DNA of 64,000 nucleotides from Chitinibacter tainanensis DSM 15459 (GTDB taxonomy: Bacteria; Pseudomonadota; Gammaproteobacteria; Burkholderiales; Chitinibacteraceae): NCBI RefSeq assembly GCF_000429785.1, contig NZ_KE386952.1:1-64000 (forward strand), read 5' to 3'. The stretch's first letter is position 1; every line of letters begins with the position of its first letter. The notes below the pieces were generated by a model. That model was not told the origin of the DNA and did not search any database. It saw nothing but the letters and a program-made list of their open reading frames with translations. Shown one piece after another: positions 8,493-19,300 of the stretch. A program made the position numbers and the translations under genes.

Positions 8493-9934
8493 GCCATTTT
8501 TTCCTCATTCAGTGCCAGCGCCGTGAGGGGGTGGGCTAGCAACCACTCTTCATCAATGGTCAAGGTGTATGACTCGTTTTGCCGCAGCAACTCGAGCGTC
8601 GGTAGCACTTCATCCAGCCGCGAGCGATACATAATCACCGCCAGCCGCAGAGCCAGGATTGCATCCCAATCGGCCTGGGTCAGCGTTTCACCATCGAGCT
8701 TGGTCAGCCGGCCGGCATGGGCCAGCACCAAGCGCGATAACCACAACTGCTCGCGGCGCGAAAAGCCCGGCATATCGGCATGCTGCAAAATATACGCCGA
8801 ATGCTTGTGATAGCTGGCATGGGCAATCGAGCGCCCCACTTCATGCAGATTGGCGGCCATATGCAAATGCCGGGCCAGAATGGCATCGGCCGGCACCGCT
8901 TCGCCTCGCAATGATTCAAACAACTGCATGGCCAGCGCCGCAACCCGGTTGGCCTGCTCGCCATCGGCGTGATAGCGCCGCTGGAAAAAATCTACGGTGC
9001 GATTGCGCACATCATATTGGGTTTGCCGCTGCATCAAGTCATACAGCACGCCATCACGCAGCGCACCGTAGGTGATATTCATGCGCTCGATGCCGAGCAT
9101 ATCGAAAGCGGCCTGCATAATGGCAAAGCCGCCGGCCAGAACCGGGCGCCGATCATCGCGTACGCCATTGAGCTGAATGCGATCGATATGGCCCGCTTCC
9201 AGCATCAACTGCCGTAGCTGCGCCATCCCCGCCCGCGTGATACCTAGGGGGGACATATCGTTCAACTCAAGGATATCCGCCAGCGAGCGGGCAGTACCCG
9301 AGGTACCAATCGCGCGCTGCCATTCGCTGGTATGAAAATCGGGCACCAGCGGCAGAAACGCCCCACGGGCGGCCAGCTCGGCAGCTTCAAGCCGCTCGCG
9401 GGTAATCACACCATCGGGAAAATAGCGCATGCTCCAGCCCACGCAGCCCAGCTGTAGGCTTTCGGTGCGAAAGGATTTGTATTGGCTGCCAATAATCAGC
9501 TCGGTCGAACCGCCGCCGATATCCACTACCAGCCGGCGCTCACGGGTACTGGGCAGGCTATGCGCGGCGCCGAGATAAATCAGCCGCGCTTCTTCACGGC
9601 CAGCGATAATTTCAATCGGGTAGCCCAGTGCAGCCTCCGCCGCAGGAACAAACTGGGCGGCATTGCGCGCCACGCGGAAAGTATTGGTGGCCACGGCCCG
9701 CACACATTGCGGCGGCAGGCCTTCTAGGCGCTCGCCAAAGCGGGTGAGCGCGGCAATCAGCTCGGCGATTGCTTCTTCACTCAGGCAGCCATGGGCATCG
9801 AGCCCCGCGCCAAGGCGAACGGTTTCTTTCAGGGAATCCAGCGGAAATAGCGAGCCCTCGACCACCCGGGCCACTTGCAGGCGAAAACTGTTCGAGCCTA
9901 GATCAACAGCAGCGATGATCGTATTGTCGCTCAT
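8441..9934 (-). CDS. ppx: Exopolyphosphatase (Ppx/GppA family)
   Basis: Ppx removes terminal phosphate from inorganic polyphosphate; the paralogue GppA hydrolyses pppGpp. The 497-residue product opens with the ASKHA phosphate-binding loop AAVDLGSNSFRLQVARV and has the second nucleotide loop VVDIGGGSTELIIG near residue 140. An HD-type helical C-terminal part follows (HLHMAANLHEVGRSIAHASYHKHSAY). Length fits Ppx (about 500 residues). phoU lies upstream on the same strand, which fits phosphate metabolism, but the terminator at 10013-10045 separates them. I favour Ppx over GppA from length and context; sequence alone does not separate them firmly. Confidence 0.92.
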   Translation of the reverse strand: MSDNTIIAAVDLGSNSFRLQVARVVEGSLFPLDSLKETVRLGAGLDAHGCLSEEAIAELIAALTRFGERLEGLPPQCVRAVATNTFRVARNAAQFVPAAEAALGYPIEIIAGREEARLIYLGAAHSLPSTRERRLVVDIGGGSTELIIGSQYKSFRTESLQLGCVGWSMRYFPDGVITRERLEAAELAARGAFLPLVPDFHTSEWQRAIGTSGTARSLADILELNDMSPLGITRAGMAQLRQLMLEAGHIDRIQLNGVRDDRRPVLAGGFAIMQAAFDMLGIERMNITYGALRDGVLYDLMQRQTQYDVRNRTVDFFQRRYHADGEQANRVAALAMQLFESLRGEAVPADAILARHLHMAANLHEVGRSIAHASYHKHSAYILQHADMPGFSRREQLWLSRLVLAHAGRLTKLDGETLTQADWDAILALRLAVIMYRSRLDEVLPTLELLRQNESYTLTIDEEWLLAHPLTALALNEEKMAWENIGVTLSLHTIAGD

Positions 9935-10012
9935 CCGGCGGGTACTCCATGCACTGTAAGGTCACGTTCAATAAGTGCGTCAATGTACCGTAACTCGGAC
10001 AAAAAACCTATG

Positions 10013-10045
10013 AAAAAATGGGGCAATACAATTGCCCCATTTTTT
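10013..10045. terminator. Bidirectional terminator after phoU
   Basis: The perfect stem ATGGGGCAAT/ATTGCCCCAT with an ACA loop is flanked by A6 on the left and T6 on the right. It ends phoU transcription before ppx. Confidence 0.9.
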
Positions 10046-10068
10046 GTTAGCACCCGCCTTACCTCGGC

Positions 10069-10776
10069 TTAGCTCTTGGCGATTTCTTCCACTTCGGCCA
10101 GCGGTTTGTGACGCACGTCGCGGCCTTTCACCAGATAGACCACATGCTCGGCAATGCTCACCGCCAGATCACCAATACGCTCGGTGGCTTTGGCGATCCA
10201 CAGGATATCCAGCGTCAGCGAAATCGAGCGTGGATCTTCCATCATCACGGTGATCAGTTGGCGCTGCAGGGCGCGGTATTCCTGATCCAGCTGATTATCC
10301 GCGCCAATCACGTCAGCAGCCGAGCCCGCATCCAGACGGGCAAACGCATCCAGCGCGCGCGTCAGCATTTCCAGCGCCTGATTGGCAATGTGGTTTACAT
10401 CGCTGAATTTGGGCACTTGCATCTTGCCACTTTCGAAGATGTTTTTCGCGCGCAGACAGATTTTGTGCGCTTTGTCGCCGATGCTTTCGAGGTCTTCAAC
10501 CGATTTGATCACGGTCATAACCAGACGCAGATCAGAAGCCGCAGGCTGGCGGCGGGCGATCATGTGTACACACATATCGTCCAGCTCAACGTGCATGGCG
10601 TTAACTTTGGTTTCTTGCTCAATCACTTGGTTGATGACGGCCAGATCACCCGTCGCCAATGCGCGCATCGACAGGCGGACCTGCTCCTCAACCAGACCGG
10701 CCATCGCCATTACATGCGAGCGAATAGCATTCAGGTCCGCATCGAATTGCGAGGAAATATGTTGAGATTCAGCCAT
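10069..10776 (-). CDS. phoU: Phosphate transport system regulator PhoU
   Basis: PhoU couples the Pst phosphate transporter to the PhoR/PhoB sensor and keeps the Pho regulon off when phosphate is plentiful. The 235-residue product has two related three-helix halves with PhoU signatures: LSMRALATGD in the first, and EYRALQRQL followed by KATERIGDLAVSIAEHVVYLVKGRDVRH in the second. The ATG at 10776 (MAESQHISSQF) has GGAG 8 bases upstream; the in-frame ATG at 10782 is too close to it. pst genes and phoBR are not in the window. Confidence 0.95.
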   Translation of the reverse strand: MAESQHISSQFDADLNAIRSHVMAMAGLVEEQVRLSMRALATGDLAVINQVIEQETKVNAMHVELDDMCVHMIARRQPAASDLRLVMTVIKSVEDLESIGDKAHKICLRAKNIFESGKMQVPKFSDVNHIANQALEMLTRALDAFARLDAGSAADVIGADNQLDQEYRALQRQLITVMMEDPRSISLTLDILWIAKATERIGDLAVSIAEHVVYLVKGRDVRHKPLAEVEEIAKS

Positions 10777-10891
10777 CCGCATTACTCCAAATTAGTTGAT
10801 CAGCGCACCATAACAGCAATTCGTTACAGAATTGTTGCATCTCTTGCCGCGTTGCCACGGCAAGTTCGCTTCATTTTACTGCTTGTGGGCT

Positions 10892-11548
10892 TTACTTGAT
10901 GGTTTTCACGCCATTCGCGGTACCCAGCAGCAACACATCGGCGCGGCGTTGGGCAAAAATCCCGTTCGTGACCACCCCAACGATCTGGTTCAGCTTGCCT
11001 TCCAGCTCGCTCGCCTGTGTGATCTTCAGACCATGCACATCCAGAATAATATTGCCGTTATCGGTCACTACGCCTTCACGGTAAGCCGGATGGCCACCCA
11101 GTTTCACAATCTCACGCGCCACATGTGAGCGCGCCATCGGGATGACTTCTACCGGCAGCGGGAAAGTACCCAGCACATCCACCAGTTTGGATTCATCCGC
11201 GATACAAATAAACTGCTCGGCCACGGCGGCGACGATTTTCTCGCGCGTCAGTGCGGCGCCGCCACCTTTGATCATTTGCAGCTGATGGTTGATTTCGTCA
11301 GCGCCATCCACATACACCGGTAGCTGATCGATGGTGTTGAGGTCATACACCGGAATACCGTGCGATTTCAGGCGCGCTACGCTGGCTTCGGATGAAGAAA
11401 CGGCGCCTTTGATGCGACCTTTGATGCCGGCCAGCGCATCAATAAAATAGTTGGCGGTAGAGCCGGTGCCCACCCCCACAATGCAATCATCCGGGACATA
11501 AGCGATCGCCGCGCGACCAACCGCTTCTTTCAATTCATTCTGAGTCAT
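10892..11548 (-). CDS. rpiA: Ribose-5-phosphate isomerase A
   Basis: RpiA interconverts ribose 5-phosphate and ribulose 5-phosphate in the pentose phosphate pathway. The 218-residue product has the family motifs [15 protein letters not shown] (phosphate loop), YVDGADEI (catalytic Asp) and [16 protein letters not shown]. Length is typical. AGGAG lies 7 bases before the ATG at 11548. A TATAAT box on the minus strand at 11577-11572 suggests a short leader, though I see no matching -35. No terminator is obvious before phoU. Confidence 0.97.
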   Translation of the reverse strand: MTQNELKEAVGRAAIAYVPDDCIVGVGTGSTANYFIDALAGIKGRIKGAVSSSEASVARLKSHGIPVYDLNTIDQLPVYVDGADEINHQLQMIKGGGAALTREKIVAAVAEQFICIADESKLVDVLGTFPLPVEVIPMARSHVAREIVKLGGHPAYREGVVTDNGNIILDVHGLKITQASELEGKLNQIVGVVTNGIFAQRRADVLLLGTANGVKTIK

Positions 11549-11743
11549 GGCAGCTCCTAGGCAGAGGGCAGATTATAGCGTGCAGACCAGCAGGATACAT
11601 GGTTGCCCGCACCGCCGTATTGTCCGCCAAGCCGGCCGTGGCCATTTTGCCGCGCATCAAGAAGCACACGAATGCGGCGCAGCAATACCTAAGCAGGTAT
11701 CAAGCCCTAGACCAATAAAACGAAGGCGCTCGAGGCTATACCC

Positions 11744-12343
11744 TCAAAGGGTCGCCAAATACGCGCGAATCCCATCCAGCAACATCTGCACGGCAATCGC
11801 GGTGAGGATCAAGCCCATCAACCGCTCAAAAGCCGTCGTGACCCGCTCGCCCAACACCAGCGAGATTTTCTCGGCAAAGGCCAGCGTTAAGGCACACACC
11901 AGCATAGTCAGCGCCAGCGCCGCCACCCATACCCAAAAACGCCCTGGGTCGCGCGATACCAGCAGCAATACCGTAGCCAAGGCCGACGGCCCCGCTAGCA
12001 GCGGAATCGCCAGCGGCACAATATACGGCTCGCCGCCCTGCTGATCGCCAAACACGCCTTCCGGGTGCGGGAACACCATGCGCAGGGCGATTAAGAACAG
12101 AATCACCCCACCGGCGATACCCAAAGACGTTTGCGACAGGTGCATTACTTCCAGAAACTGCCGGCCAAACACCATAAACAGCAGCAGCACGATAAACGCG
12201 ACGCTCACTTCGCGGATAATCATCCGCCAGCGCCGCTCGCGCGGCACTTGCTTTAGCAGCGAAACAAACAGCGGAATGCCACCCAGCGGGTCGGTCACCA
12301 GCAGCAGCAGAATAAAAGCAGAAAGAAAAGTTGGGCTATCCAT
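11744..12343 (-). CDS. MarC/YhgN-family inner-membrane protein
   Basis: The 199-residue product has about six membrane segments and family motifs LLLVTDPLGGIPLFVSLL (residues 12-29) and VPLAIPLLAGPSALATVLLL. MarC-family proteins are integral membrane proteins of uncertain function; the earlier link to antibiotic resistance is not supported for the family as a whole. YhgN is the closer relative by motif. It starts 44 bases downstream of the TPR gene on the same strand and may be the last gene of that operon. The ribosome binding site is weak. About 195 bases without a gene separate it from rpiA; they hold the rpiA leader and two copies of a short ATACC motif. Confidence 0.85.
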   Translation of the reverse strand: MDSPTFLSAFILLLLVTDPLGGIPLFVSLLKQVPRERRWRMIIREVSVAFIVLLLFMVFGRQFLEVMHLSQTSLGIAGGVILFLIALRMVFPHPEGVFGDQQGGEPYIVPLAIPLLAGPSALATVLLLVSRDPGRFWVWVAALALTMLVCALTLAFAEKISLVLGERVTTAFERLMGLILTAIAVQMLLDGIRAYLATL

Positions 12344-12387
12344 GCCGACAGTCTAATCAGCGCGGCATGACAGTCCAATACGGGATA

Positions 12388-13440
12388 TCAGCCAGCCACT
12401 TGGGCCTGCAGCCAGCGGATGCGGCTTTGTGCTTGCCGTGCCTGAATTTGCCGCAGATACGCTGGCGAGATGCTGGCCGCCGCACCCTGCTGCGGCGCCA
12501 GCAGCACTGCGTAATACGGCAAGGCCGCCTCGTGCTGCCCCTGCTGTTTATACCAAGCGACCAAACCCGTGGCGCAGCGCTGCATCAGTGCCTGCATCTG
12601 CGCGCCGCTGGCCAGACCAAAGGCGCTGCTCAGGGTTTCACCCGCGCTAGGGTCATCCAGCAGCAAAAGTAGCTCGCCCAAGGCGGTGAGTGCATGCGCT
12701 TTGCCCCACAGATTGTCATTGCGATCGCTGAGCATATAGGCTGTTTCCAGCTCAGCACGAGCTTGCGCATAGTGTTGTTGCCGCGTGTGGACGAGCCCGC
12801 GGTAATACACTACTTCGGCCGACCAGATGGCATTGGTGACGGTACTTTGCAGCAGTTTTTCTGCCTCGGCGATGCATTGCAGGGTGTAGTTATAGCGGCC
12901 CAAGCGGTAGGCATCGCTGGCCACGTTCAACAGCGCCTCACCTTTGCGCTGGTCATCGTTTAACAGCCGCGCCAGCTCTAGCGCCAGCTCGTTAAAGGCC
13001 AATGCCGAGGGTATATCGTTGAACCCTATGTAAACCTGCCCCACTCCGAGATATACCCTACAGATCAAGCCCCGATCACTGAGTTTGCGTGCCAGCTGCA
13101 GAGCATTCGACCATTGGTCTAAGGCTTTCTGCGGCTCCCCCGCCAATAGATAAGACATCCCCAGCAAAATGCTGGCGTCGCATTCTTCGGCGGCCATGCC
13201 CAGCTGGCGAAAGCCCTCCATGCCGGCGGCAAAAGCCATCTGTGCCTTGGCGTGCTCGCTAATGTGTTGCCAAGCATGGCCCTGAATCAGGCAGGCAATC
13301 GCGGCCAACTCAGGCTGGCCTTCGGTGCTTTGCATTAACTGCAGCGCGATATAGGTTGAAGGCGGCCGCCCACAAGCCGAATCCTGCAAAATGGTTTGCA
13401 GCTCGAGTTTTTGCTGGGGGTATTCGTGCGCAGCTTGCAT
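12388..13440 (-). CDS. TPR-repeat protein, coupled to the upstream GGDEF-like gene
   Basis: The 350-residue product is all-helical with at least six TPR-like repeats, such as AKAQMAFAAGMEGFRQLGM, PQKALDQWSNALQLARKL, IPSALAFNELALELARLL and YAQARAELETAYMLSD. There is no signal peptide, membrane segment or catalytic domain. The ATG at 13440 overlaps the upstream stop as TGATG and has GGAG 7 bases before it, so translation is coupled. An in-frame start at 13461 would lie deeper in the upstream gene. Repeat spacing resembles the sensor helices of LuxR/MalT-type regulators. A protein-interaction role with the upstream GGDEF-like protein is inference. Confidence 0.85.
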   Translation of the reverse strand: MQAAHEYPQQKLELQTILQDSACGRPPSTYIALQLMQSTEGQPELAAIACLIQGHAWQHISEHAKAQMAFAAGMEGFRQLGMAAEECDASILLGMSYLLAGEPQKALDQWSNALQLARKLSDRGLICRVYLGVGQVYIGFNDIPSALAFNELALELARLLNDDQRKGEALLNVASDAYRLGRYNYTLQCIAEAEKLLQSTVTNAIWSAEVVYYRGLVHTRQQHYAQARAELETAYMLSDRNDNLWGKAHALTALGELLLLLDDPSAGETLSSAFGLASGAQMQALMQRCATGLVAWYKQQGQHEAALPYYAVLLAPQQGAAASISPAYLRQIQARQAQSRIRWLQAQVAG

Positions 13441-14732
13441 CAGACTTCTCCATCCCAGCAAATCTGGTTGCGCTGTTCGCGCTGCGCCAAAAACAGCGCC
13501 AGATTCGCGCGCAACTGCAAAATATCGCGTGCTTCACCGCGCTGATGAAACGCCGCCCCGGCGCTGAGGTGCAAAGGCTCGGGCAGGTAGAGCATATCCA
13601 GCGCCTGCACCGCGCTTTGCAGTCGGGCATAAAATTGTTCGATCGCCGTGCGGCTGGCATTGGCAGCTAAAAGATCAAATGCCCCGGCCCCACTGGCGAC
13701 CAAGATCCAGTCGGCCGGGCAAGCTTCTTGCGCCACCCGCGCCACTTGGTGGTAACACACCAGCGCATTATCTTTGCCGAGCACCTCGCTAATGCTGGCA
13801 AAGAGATCAATCCCCAGACTCACATGGCAAAGCATGCCCCCCTCTTCCACCGCGGCGTGCAGATCATGCCAGCGCATGGCCAGATAGCGCGGGTTATACA
13901 GGCCGGTAATTTCATCACGAAAACCCGAGGCTTCAAGCTGCTGCACTTGCTGATGCTGTACCGCGTTTTTCTCGCGCAAGAGCTCGATTTCGATTTCGCT
14001 GGTCATCTGCCGCAGCTTATATTCCACCAGCGATAGTCGGCGTGGTTTGGCTGGCGTGGGTTTGCTCACCGGGCAGGCCAGTGCACGCTCGAAGTGCTGC
14101 ACTGCCTCTTGCCGCTGGCCCAATCGCTCACACGCTTGCCCAAGCAGCAACCACATTTCGCGCTGCGCCTGCTGTCCCAGTAAGGCCACATGGCCGCTGG
14201 CGCGGGCGATCACCTGCTGCAAACGCGCCGCGCTCACCTGCCCATCCCGCCCATATAGCTGCAATAAATGCAACCCGGCCACGGCCACGGCCAGTGGATC
14301 GGTATCTAGCGCCTGCATGGCGGTCTCCAGGCTTTGCTCGGCGCCACGATCGTCAGCCAGACCCAACTGCAATTCGGCGTACTGCATCAGTAGTTCACCA
14401 TCCTGCGCCCATTCTGCCGTCGGTGGTTGGGCGTAGTGCTGGGCGAGTTTGGGCTCACGCTGGGCCAGCAAATCCAGCCCCAGCTGAATGCGGGCATGAG
14501 CTAGCCAGTAGGGGGTGGCGAGTTGTTCCTGCAAGAGCTGCTGGTGCATCAACAACGCCTGCGCGGGCTGACCAGCCCGACGCAAGGCAGCGCCCAGCCA
14601 GCACCAAAACGGCGCTTCGTCCGCTGGGGCGCTGACGCCATTGAGGCCACGCAGCCAAACCCGCACGGCGCTATTGAGCTGATCTTGGCGGAAAAACTGC
14701 AGACCCTGCTGCAGGCTTTGCTGTACTGTCAC
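13440..14732 (-). CDS. TPR protein with a degenerate GGDEF domain
   Basis: The 430-residue product has TPR-like helices at about residues 1-225, a charged coiled-coil linker (235-268) and a C-terminal diguanylate-cyclase fold (270-425). The domain is recognisable from RDEITGLYNPRYL (272-284) and the later LSAGAAF region. At the active-site turn, where GGDEF should stand, it reads GAGAF (348-352), so both acidic metal ligands of the motif are gone. Cyclase activity is therefore not expected; the domain may bind GTP or c-di-GMP or serve in dimerisation. It is cytoplasmic, with no signal peptide. It is the first gene of a coupled pair; a terminator separates it from gltD. Confidence 0.88.
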   Translation of the reverse strand: MTVQQSLQQGLQFFRQDQLNSAVRVWLRGLNGVSAPADEAPFWCWLGAALRRAGQPAQALLMHQQLLQEQLATPYWLAHARIQLGLDLLAQREPKLAQHYAQPPTAEWAQDGELLMQYAELQLGLADDRGAEQSLETAMQALDTDPLAVAVAGLHLLQLYGRDGQVSAARLQQVIARASGHVALLGQQAQREMWLLLGQACERLGQRQEAVQHFERALACPVSKPTPAKPRRLSLVEYKLRQMTSEIEIELLREKNAVQHQQVQQLEASGFRDEITGLYNPRYLAMRWHDLHAAVEEGGMLCHVSLGIDLFASISEVLGKDNALVCYHQVARVAQEACPADWILVASGAGAFDLLAANASRTAIEQFYARLQSAVQALDMLYLPEPLHLSAGAAFHQRGEARDILQLRANLALFLAQREQRNQICWDGEV

Positions 14733-14756
14733 TGCCCTATCCCGAAAATTGGCCGT

Positions 14757-14782
14757 AAAAAAACCCCGCGAGCGGGGTTTTG
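14757..14782. terminator. Rho-independent terminator after gltD
   Basis: The stem ACCCCGC/GCGGGGT has a GAG loop, with A-run on the left and TTTTG on the right. Transcribed leftwards it yields T7 and ends the gltB-gltD operon. Confidence 0.88.
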
Positions 14783-14798
14783 ACGGTTGCTGCTTGGC

Positions 14799-16244
<1,446 letters not shown>

Positions 16245-16248
16245 TTAG

Positions 16249-16260
16249 CGGGCAATACCC
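16249..16260 (+). repeat. Dispersed motif, copy B
   Basis: GCGGGCAATACCC-type copy containing the exact core GCAATACCC (16252-16260), in the gap between gltB and gltD. Confidence 0.5.
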
Positions 16261-16285
16261 TACAGACCTACCTTTGAACTCGTCT

Positions 16286-16309
16286 GGTGCAGCACCCTTG
16301 CGCTGCACC
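16286..16309 (-). other. Hairpin between gltB and gltD (first set)
   Basis: GGTGCAGC/GCTGCACC is a perfect 8-bp stem with an 8-base loop. It lies just after the gltB stop on the minus strand and has no U-run. It may protect or pause the message between the two cistrons rather than terminate it. Confidence 0.6.
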
Positions 16310-16316
16310 GCACACA

Positions 16317-19300
16317 TTAGTCTTTCAACAGCGCATCCAGCTTGGCGACTTTCGGTTTCACCAGCCAGAAGTAATCCACGGCTTCATCGAAGTTGGCCAG
16401 CAGCTCGGCCGCTTTCGCCGAACCAGTCAGCTCTGCGTGCGCCTTGATCTTGTCTTTCAGGAAGGCTCGGATCGCGCCGTACGCTTCGCCATTGATCAGA
16501 TTGGTATCGATCAGCTCGTTGTTGTAGCGATAAGCAAACTTCATGTTTGGATCGTAAACCAGCGCAAAACCACCGGTCATACCCGCGCCGAAGTTGTAGC
16601 CGGTTTCACCCAGTACCACCACGCAACCGCCGGTCATGTATTCGCAACCGTGATCACCTACGCCTTCGACCACGGCAGTAGCACCCGAGTTGCGTACTGC
16701 GAAACGCTCGCCAGCCATACCAGCAGCAAACAGCTCACCACCGGTCGCGCCGTACAGACATGTATTACCAACGATGGTGGCTTCGTGCGATGCAAAATCG
16801 CTGCCTTTCGGTGGGTAGATCACGACTTTACCGCCGTTCATGCCTTTGCCCACGTAATCGTTGGCATCGCCTTCCAGCTCCAGCGTCAGGCCTTTCGAGT
16901 TCCACACCCCCAGCGACTGACCCGCCGAGCCGTTCAGCTTGATGTGCAGCGCGCCATCGGCCAGACCTGCTGCACCGTGGGCTTTAGCGATCTCGCCGGA
17001 CAAACGGGCACCAATCGAGCGGTGGATATTGCGCACGTTGTATTCAAAGCGCTGACGGGTGCCGGCTTTGATACCCGCCAAGGCGTCACGCACCATTTCT
17101 TCAGCCAACTCGCCTTTATCGAAAGACGGGTTGCTGGCTTCAACGCAGAAGCGTGGCTCGCTTTCTGGCGTGCTACCTTGGCTCAAGAGTGCGCTCAGGG
17201 CGAGTTTTTTCTGTTTTTCGGTGGCGCCATCGATCAGTTCCAGAAGTTCGGTGCGACCCACCAGATCTTCAAATTTGCGGATACCCAGTGATGCCATCAG
17301 CTCACGGGTTTCTTGCGCGATGAAGGTAAAGTAGTTCACCACCATTTCTGGCAGGCCGATGAAGTACTTGCTACGCAGTTTGATTTCTTGCGTGGCTACG
17401 CCGGTCGCGCAGTTGTTCAAGTGACAAATCCGCAGGAATTTACAACCCAGCGCCACCATTGGGCCAGTACCAAAGCCGAAGCTCTCTGCACCCATGATTG
17501 CCGCTTTCACCACGTCCAGACCGGTTTTCAGACCGCCATCAGCCTGCACGCGAACGCGGCCACGCAGACCATTGGCACGCAATACTTGCTGTGCTTCGGT
17601 CAGACCCAGCTCGAATGGCGAACCGGCGTATTTCACAGAAGCTAATGGAGAAGCCGCAGTACCACCGTCGTAACCGGAAATCGTAATCAGATCGGCATAC
17701 GCTTTCGCTACACCGGCCGCAATCGTACCCACGCCAGGCTCGGCCACCAGTTTCACCGATACCAGCGCTTCTGGGTTAACCTGTTTCAAGTCGAAAATCA
17801 GCTGCGCCAAATCTTCGATCGAGTAGATATCGTGGTGCGGTGGTGGCGAAATCAGGCTGATGCCTGGTTTGCTGTGACGCAGTTTTGCGATCAGTGGCGA
17901 TACTTTATCGCCCGGCAGCTGACCACCTTCACCCGGCTTAGCACCCTGGGCGACTTTAATCTGCAGCACTTCAGCATTCACGAGGTAGTGCGGCGTTACA
18001 CCGAAACGACCTGAGGCTACCTGCTTGATTTTCGACATTTTCGGCGTGCCGTAGCGAGCTTCATCCTCACCACCTTCACCCGAGTTCGAGCGCGCGCCCA
18101 AACGGTGCATGCCTTCGGCCAAGGCTTCGTGCGCTTCAGGGCTTAACGCACCCAGCGACATACCGGCTGAGTCAAAGCGCTTCACGATGCTTTCCAGCGG
18201 CTCAACTTCGTCAAGGCTAATGGCTTTGGCTGGATCCAGTTTCAGCGCCATCAGGTCACGCAGCATGGCTACTGGGCGTTTGTTCACCAGTTCAGCGTAT
18301 TGCTTGTAGGCTTTGTAGTCGCCGTTTTGCACGGCCTTTTGCAGCGCCATTACCACGTCTGGGTTGTAGGCGTGGTATTCCTCGCCGAACACATACTTCA
18401 GCAGACCGCCCTGCGCCAGTGGACGCATCGGGTTGAAGGCCAGCTTGTTCAGTTTGGCCAGATCTTCTTGGAAATCGGCAAAGCCCGCGCCAGAGATGCG
18501 AGAAACCGTACCGGTCAGGCACAGGTCGATCACTTCTTCACCAATCCCCACGCCTTCAAACAGCTGTGAGCCGCGATAAGAGGCGATGGTCGAAATACCC
18601 ATCTTCGACAGGATCTTCATCAGACCCTTGTTGATCCCTTTGCGGAAGTTATTGGCGGCTTTTTCCAGCGAATGCTCGATTTGGCCCAGCTCGATCAATT
18701 CTTTGATGGTCTGGTACGCCAGATAGGGCACGACCGCCGTCGCACCGTAACCGATCAGACACGCAAAGTGGTGCGGGTCGCGAGTGGTTGCGGTTTCGGC
18801 AATGATATTGGTTTTGCAGCGCAGGCCAGCGTTGATCAGCGCATGATGCACGGCGCCCACGGCAAACAGCGCCGGAATCGGCAGACGGCCTTTGGCGATG
18901 TTCTTGTCAGACAGCACCACAATCACGGTGCCATCGTTGCGCACGCTCGCCAGTACATCGGCTTGCAATTGCTCAACTGCGGCTTTCAGCGTGGTGCTCG
19001 CGCCATCAAAGCTCAGATCAAAGCGGGCAGCTTTGAAGTCGGCATCGGCTTGCGACACGATAGCGTCGAATTTGTCGGTCGACAGTACCGGTGAAGTGAC
19101 TTCCAGACGCTTGGCGTGGCTTGGGCCATCTTCAAACAGATTGCGCTCGGGGCCGAAACAGGTGTTCAGCGACATCACGATCGCTTCGCGAATCGGATCG
19201 ATCGGTGGGTTGGTGACCTGTGCAAATTGTTGGCGCAGGTAATCAAATGGTGAGCGTACTTTCTGGCTCAACACCGCCATCGGGGTGTCATCGCCCATCG

